Of a DNA stretch of 64,000 nt, positions 58,875-64,000 are shown one piece after another (position 1 is the first letter of the stretch; every line of letters begins with the position of its first letter). The stretch is from Flammula alnicola. Its lineage: Eukaryota; Basidiomycota; Agaricomycetes; Agaricales; Strophariaceae. Under the pieces are notes generated by a model, which saw only the letters and a program-made list of their open reading frames with translations, did not search any database and had not been told where the DNA came from. The translations under genes and the position numbers were made by a program. The stretch spans positions 186,001 through 250,000 of the forward strand of contig JADNRV010000004.1 of the NCBI GenBank assembly GCA_015499995.1, in the 5' to 3' direction.

Positions 58875-60173
58875 CTAATCTCGGAAACGAGCAAGCATCT
58901 CCTCCAACTCCTCGACGCGACGGGCCTCGAGCTCGGCATCACCACTGAATTCACGAGCTTCAGTAGTAGCATCGGCAGCCTAATAGACATTCATCATGTC
59001 AAGAAACGTATGCAGCGTTAAAGGAGAGTGTGAACTTACGGGCTTCTTTTCCCAGAATTTCCAGTGGAATCGCGCCTCAAGGTTGTCGTTGAGGTCCACG
59101 AGATCGCGGGCGTCAAGGATCATTTCTTCTCGTGCAACTGGCGCCGGGGCCGCTGCTGAAGAGTCTGGGGCAGCGGCAGCGGCAGCGGAGGGGTCGACAG
59201 GGGCAGCAGCGCTCTAAGAACAGAAAATATCAGCTAATGCCCCTCCAAAAATGTATAAAAAAGACCGCGTACAGGATCAGCAGGGGCGGCAGCAGCCGCG
59301 GATTTCGCATTCCTGTGCTTCCTGTGCTTCCTGCCATGCTTTCCATGTTTGCGGTGTTTGCGGCTCTTGCGGGCCTCAAATTCTTGAATGTCGTCGAACG
59401 CACGGGCAGCTGGTGCTTGAGCATCAGCAGGGGGAGATGCGGTAGCCGCTGACGCGTCAGCAGGAGCAGGAGCAGGAGCAGCAGCAGCAGAGGGGTCCTG
59501 AGCAGCGGCGGCAGCGGATTTGTGCTTCCTGTGATGTTTTCCATGTTTGTGGTGCTTGCGGTGCTTCCTGGTCTTGCGGGCCTCGAGCTCTTCAAAGTCT
59601 TCAAACTCACGAGCAGCGGGTGCTGAGGCGGCGTCTGCGGGTGCAGCTGCCGGTGCAGCTTCAGGCGCAGCAGCAGCCGAGGCATCGGCAGGAGCAGCGG
59701 CAGCAGAGGGGTCTTGAGCTGCAGCGGCCTTCGCATTCTGATGTTTCCTGTGCTTCCTGCCATGTTTTCCGTGCTTCCTGTGCTTCCTATGTTTCTTGTG
59801 GCCGCCGGACTTGCGCGCCTCAAGGGTGCTCATATCCTCCACATCGCGAGATGCAACAATTTCGGAGAGCTCACGGACAGCTTGTTCGAGAGAGTCAGAA
59901 TATTCTCGTACATAATTATCATAGGCCTATATTCCTAGTGGGTTAGTTGATTTGTTAGAATTCAAGGGGCTTAAAACTCTAACCTCTTGACGGGCCTCGA
60001 GTTCCATGTCGACGTCCCGTGCAAAGAGGGCGCCGGATTCTTCAATGTCCTGAGGGGTAAAATTCAATACAATTCATCAAACGTAAAACTTCGTTGTTGC
60101 TCACATTGGCGAGAACGCTGGTGGTTCCGACGACAACAGCAGCAATGAAAGGAAGGCTGGTAGAGAAACGCAT
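58875..60173 (-). CDS. Secreted His/Lys-repeat protein
   Basis: Five exons (60105-60173, 59984-60049, 59273-59926, 59040-59213, 58875-58979), about 355 residues. The N-terminus MRFSTSLPFIAAVVVGTTSV is a typical signal peptide, probably cut after LA. Three tandem units follow. Each has an acidic start ending LEARK or FEARK (EDMSTLEARK, FEDFEELEARK, FDDIQEFEARK), a block of alternating Lys/Arg and His (for example KKHRKHRKHGKHGRKHRKH) and an Ala/Pro/Asp linker (AAAAQDPSAAAAPA). Four more EAR or DAR endings occur outside the units (MELEARQE, MILDARDL, NDNLEARFHW, AELEARRVEE). No known domain. The repeated endings look like protease sites and the His-rich blocks could bind metals or membranes; both are inference. 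Multi-intron structure and signal peptide support a real secreted product. Confidence 0.75.
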
Positions 60174-63100
60174 GTCGATTGGGTAAGTTTGATTGGAATA
60201 TAGGACCAGCCTGCATCAGGATAACCAACCATTAGCCAATATGACAGAGAGAAGGTAGGAAGGAAGCCCACCTAAGTTGAGATTTGTGGGATGCACCGGG
60301 CACTGAAGAACTGCCAGCATGATTTCTGGCTTTTATAAGTTTGGACAAGCTGTGGAAATCTTTTATTAGATGTGTTCTCGTCGTATGATCGCCCAAAGTG
60401 CGCGGAAAGCAACAGTAACCAACGGCAAGTCTCCCCGTGCTCTTGAAGAGGAGTACTCGGAAGAAAGGCACAGCACCGACTCAACTGGTATGACGCAAAG
60501 CATCGCAAAAATGCTGCGACCTGCTCCTTCGGCTGCTAGTGCGCAATGTCCAACGCATTTTACCGAACTCGATCCAACGGTTTCAGCCGCCTGAATGGAC
60601 TTGGCGACACTCCAATAGTGGAGAGGCTATCAGATCCAGGATCTGTAAAAATAAAACGAAAGTGATTCTCGCGTCGAAATCTGTCATCTGGGAGATCGCA
60701 ATAGTATTCCGTTGTCCTGGTTGGGGGACGTCGCCATAGCCTTTGAACTTTGAAGAGCTATCAAGCAAGTCGTCAAGCAGGACTTGAACAGAATCTATTC
60801 TGGTCATGCCAAACGCCCGAATTCCCCGCCGTCATAATATACTATGCAGGAATGACTGGTATGAGTCGCACGAACACACGCTGTCCGCAGTGGCAGTGCA
60901 CACGAGCACTGGCTCCTAGCTCTCTGGGCGGAATGATTCGGGGAAAGTTATCAATTGAACGAACGATGGTTGTCGGTGCTTTCTGATGTCTCCACAGATG
61001 TATGGATTTGAATGTCAGCATATGCCCGCACTGCGCAGGAACTTCACAGCCGTTGCTTGGCCACGCAAAGATGGAAGAGCGTCGGAAGAGCGGTTAATGC
61101 CAGGAGTTGTGTCTGAAGAGTTAGAACTGCCGAGCTGTTTCAAGCTGGGCCACAGAACCCAAGCAGCTGCACGAGTGAATGTCACCTCGACGGTTTTTGG
61201 GCGTTTTGCGCACAATCCAGTCGAAGGAAAAAGAAGCGAATACTTACATATGTACTTAGTACTACGCTCAAAGTATTTGCAACGCCAAATACTCTTCTTG
61301 TTGACATTTTTCGGCTGAGCTTATGTCAGGCGAGCCGCACGCCACCTCGCCGACGGTTCGGCAAGGAGTTTCGTCCACCGTAAGAAATATATCACTATTT
61401 ATTTAAAATCTGGAATCACATTACTGGATATCAATTCTACAGCCTTGATGCATTGTCCTTATTCAAAGAATGAATGTGCACGGGAGGAAAAGAAGGATTG
61501 TTTGCGGCACCGGGCAGCAGAGGTCGGAGTCCGAATGACAACCGTACATAATTGGTAAGATTTGATGGTAACAATTCCGCTCCAAGCCATTTTGAAGCGA
61601 TTTGGCTGTTACAAAATCTACACAATTATAGTGAGTGAAACTAGGATCGAACTGACAGAAATAGGCCACAGGACGTAAAATTAGGCTAAAGTGTTTTAGA
61701 AAAATTTAGTAACGTTTATTTAAGTTCGCAGTCGTGCCGATCTTGCGTGCGCCACATTCCACGGCAAACGGATGCACCCGTTATCATCGCCCTCTTAGCT
61801 TATCGGTGTACGTAGAACCCCCTTTCTCAGCCACCTCGAGCTTATTTGCTTATTCATTCAACCATTCTACACGTTTGCATTCGAATACAATAGATTAGAT
61901 CTGCCGTAAGTACTTCGCGGAGAAAGTCGCCATGCTATTATAATTTCCGTCCTATTCGATTCATTCTGCTTTGTCTTGCATTCGGGGGTGAAAATAACGC
62001 TAGTGGGTATATCAACGATTAAGACGATGAAAAGAACTGGAAAACGATCTACTCGAGTATTGGGGCCCCTAAATGGGCGCTTGTGTTATTATATATATCT
62101 AGCGCTCGTTGAAACAACTTCTTTATTTTCGCATTTGGTTCAACTGTCATGACGGCTCGTCATTCACGGTTTACCCTTGTCTGTGAATTAGTAGTTCATA
62201 TGAAGCTCTGGAAAGGTGGTTGTCTCATTCTTGGAGTTTAGAAACACGACTCGGACAAATGGCCATTCAATTTGAATGTGTGAGGTTGTGTCATGCAAGA
62301 GTTTCATTTTTAGCGCCCGGAGAACAAACTTCATACGCAATGCACTGTACTACCATGGTGAAAGAAGGGAAGGTCGCCCTCATCACGCCTTGTCTCTGTT
62401 CACCCACAATCTTCCAAAAGTGTCTCTCTTGTGCGTTTGCTTTCCTCGCCCACAGTCAGGCTCTCATGGCTCATCATATCGACCTCGCCGTGCACTCTCG
62501 CCACCACGCCTAGAGCTGTGAGCTTCAAGCTCATGTTTAATTTCTGTTTCTGCCTTTTAGTTTCGGTGCTGATCTCGTCTCTTGTAGCTCCCAAAACTAT
62601 CCACATTGACCTTGAAGGCGTGGACGAGATATATTGTTGTCGTTGAACTTCTCGTAAATTTGTAACTCATCTCGTCCCTTTTAGCGGGCATCTCCAGACC
62701 TCGGATTCAAAGCTTCAATGTATTCGATCCTTTGTATCGGTGTCGTACGGTCAGTATCTTCGTTTTAACCTCGTCTTACGCCGCTCATAGCTTCCTGCCC
62801 ATTCCATAGGATGAATACTGTTACAATACTTCCTCCTCCATCGTCTTAATCTGCTACTTGTAGTTTTCCTCGCAGAGTCGCGACTCGCTACAGACCAGAT
62901 GGTTCAACGTGCGGTATTCACGGGGATTGAAAAATATCCGCCGAGAAAGAAGCCCAACGGCAAGAAAGACCTGTCTGGATGTCTCCGGGATACCTAATAA
63001 TAACAATTAAATCTAGTGACCTCTTCCTCTGGAGTCCGCGATCCGTCCAGGTATCAAATAGCGATTCAACCTCAAATTGACCGAGAAAGGCGATTCGTAC

Positions 63101-64000
63101 TCTGTAAGTTTCTGTTGGGCAATTTAGGATTTAGAAATTCTTCCTTACTTTTTATGTTCTGTAACAGATGTCATCTAGACTCTTTCTCCCCCGAAGCGAG
63201 CGGCGAGACAACTACCAACAGATATTCTGATATGACGCTCCTTTGTATTTTTAAATGAATAATTGTTTGAATTCATTAAAGTGATCCTATGTGCTAAAAT
63301 TGACGGAGTCGAAAATTATAGTGGCTGAAGAAACTTTACGAGGACAGTAAAATGGGCGCTTATTTATTGATTGTGCCATGATTGCGTTCCATTGCAGATA
63401 TCCGGATCTCGGGCATGGAACAATCGTGTAGATTCCCACGAATATGACTTTGTTCCTGTAGCTCGTGAGAAATCTCTTCTTCAATTTAATTGTGGGGTAC
63501 ATCCGATTTGTTCTCAAAAGTGCCAGTATGCTCCGGTGCATGTCACTATACCCAGGTAATATATCGAAGCACTAACCTCCAGTACTCTTAGGAAGGCTTC
63601 AATTTATTCAATTGTTCTGCATGTGCTTATCAAGAATCCGATGTTCCGTTCATTACAAGGTGAGGACAGCCTGCAATATCATCCGAGCATTCTTTGCCTT
63701 TATCGCAGACACTGTACGTGATGAACAGAGTTCGGGCACTGGATAGGCCGCTGGGGTGAGATAACTTAGCCACATATTGGTACATCTCAGAGGTCCCCCG
63801 AACTACCTCCTCACCGAGTTCCCGTCACTCGGCGTTCTTCGGGGAGGTTGGGAAGCTTGAGATGCATTATTATCACATATTAATAGGGACATGCAAAAGG
63901 TACAATTTCCATGCTTTTCCATCATTCCCAACAGGAAGAAAGGGCCGACAAGAGGATAAAGATGACACTATCGATGCCAGTTTCCTGTCGGAAACAGTCC
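60174..64000. other. Gene-free right end of the window
   Basis: About 3.8 kb without a convincing gene on either strand. Longest open frames are about 110 codons and show no domains or exon structure. Upstream sequences of the secreted protein lie in the first few hundred bases. The word AATGGGCGCTT occurs twice (about 62,072 and 63,352). The last 15 bases, TGTCGGAAACAGTCC, resemble the start of the elements at 34499 and 46165 and may be the edge of a transposon relic cut by the window. Confidence 0.45.

Noticed and set aside
62400..62960. Short frames and a basic 30-residue peptide (MVQRAVFTGIEKYPPRKKPN) in the right end
   Set aside because: Too short, no exon structure, no conservation visible.

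Overview
The window looks like nuclear DNA of a filamentous basidiomycete, most likely an Agaricomycete (mushroom-forming fungus). Genes lie close together on both strands and are split by many short introns, mostly about 50-65 nt with GT..AG ends and a CTRAY-like branch site. The gene complement also fits: MYND zinc-finger proteins, an F-box protein, degenerate RecQ-like helicase sequence and a HAL4/SAT4-type kinase next to ordinary eukaryotic housekeeping genes. I saw no rRNA, tRNA, CRISPR or prokaryote-style operon. Exon boundaries were placed by eye and may be off by a base or two.

Layout. 0.1-1.4 kb: a DUF3752/GPALPP protein (-). 1.9-20.5 kb: a duplicated, partly decayed accessory block. 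It holds two paralogous multi-membrane FUSC/ArAE_2-type transporters (- strand, 4.1-8.8 and 12.3-17.1 kb). Around them lie one intact MYND gene (19.4 kb), one MYND pseudogene (11.1 kb), a short orphan MYND 5' end (17.4 kb), a RecQ-like helicase relic (17.5-19.1 kb) and a decayed unknown gene (1.9-3.4 kb) whose 3' end is repeated at 11.8 kb. 20.6-23.6 kb: a pseudokinase with a long C-terminal tail. 24-31.6 kb: housekeeping genes, namely GAR transformylase (ADE8), EFM5-type lysine methyltransferase, an ESA1-like MYST acetyltransferase, a probable MED9 and ribosomal protein L19. 32.5-35.7 kb: two related small membrane proteins and a DUF3632 protein. 38.3-40.6 kb: a HAL4/SAT4-like kinase. 41.5-49.1 kb: two unrecognised genes, an F-box protein, a proline-iminopeptidase-type hydrolase and a small unrecognised protein. 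49.9-60.2 kb: VPS4, a second MYND protein, CAND1 and a secreted His/Lys-repeat protein. 60.2-64 kb: apparently gene-free.

The housekeeping genes are not functionally linked. They cover purine synthesis, translation factor methylation, chromatin acetylation, Mediator, ribosome, ESCRT disassembly and cullin-RING exchange. The accessory block appears to derive from one ancestral divergent pair (transporter on -, MYND on +, with a short shared promoter) that was duplicated and then broken up.

The most unusual items are the secreted protein with three tandem KH-repeat blocks separated by Ala/Pro linkers (58.9-60.2 kb), the duplicated transporter/MYND block with a chimeric junction, the NFG pseudokinase, and single-base frameshifts inside conserved parts of ADE8, the ESA1-like gene and the F-box gene. 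Those frameshifts are either assembly errors or real lesions.
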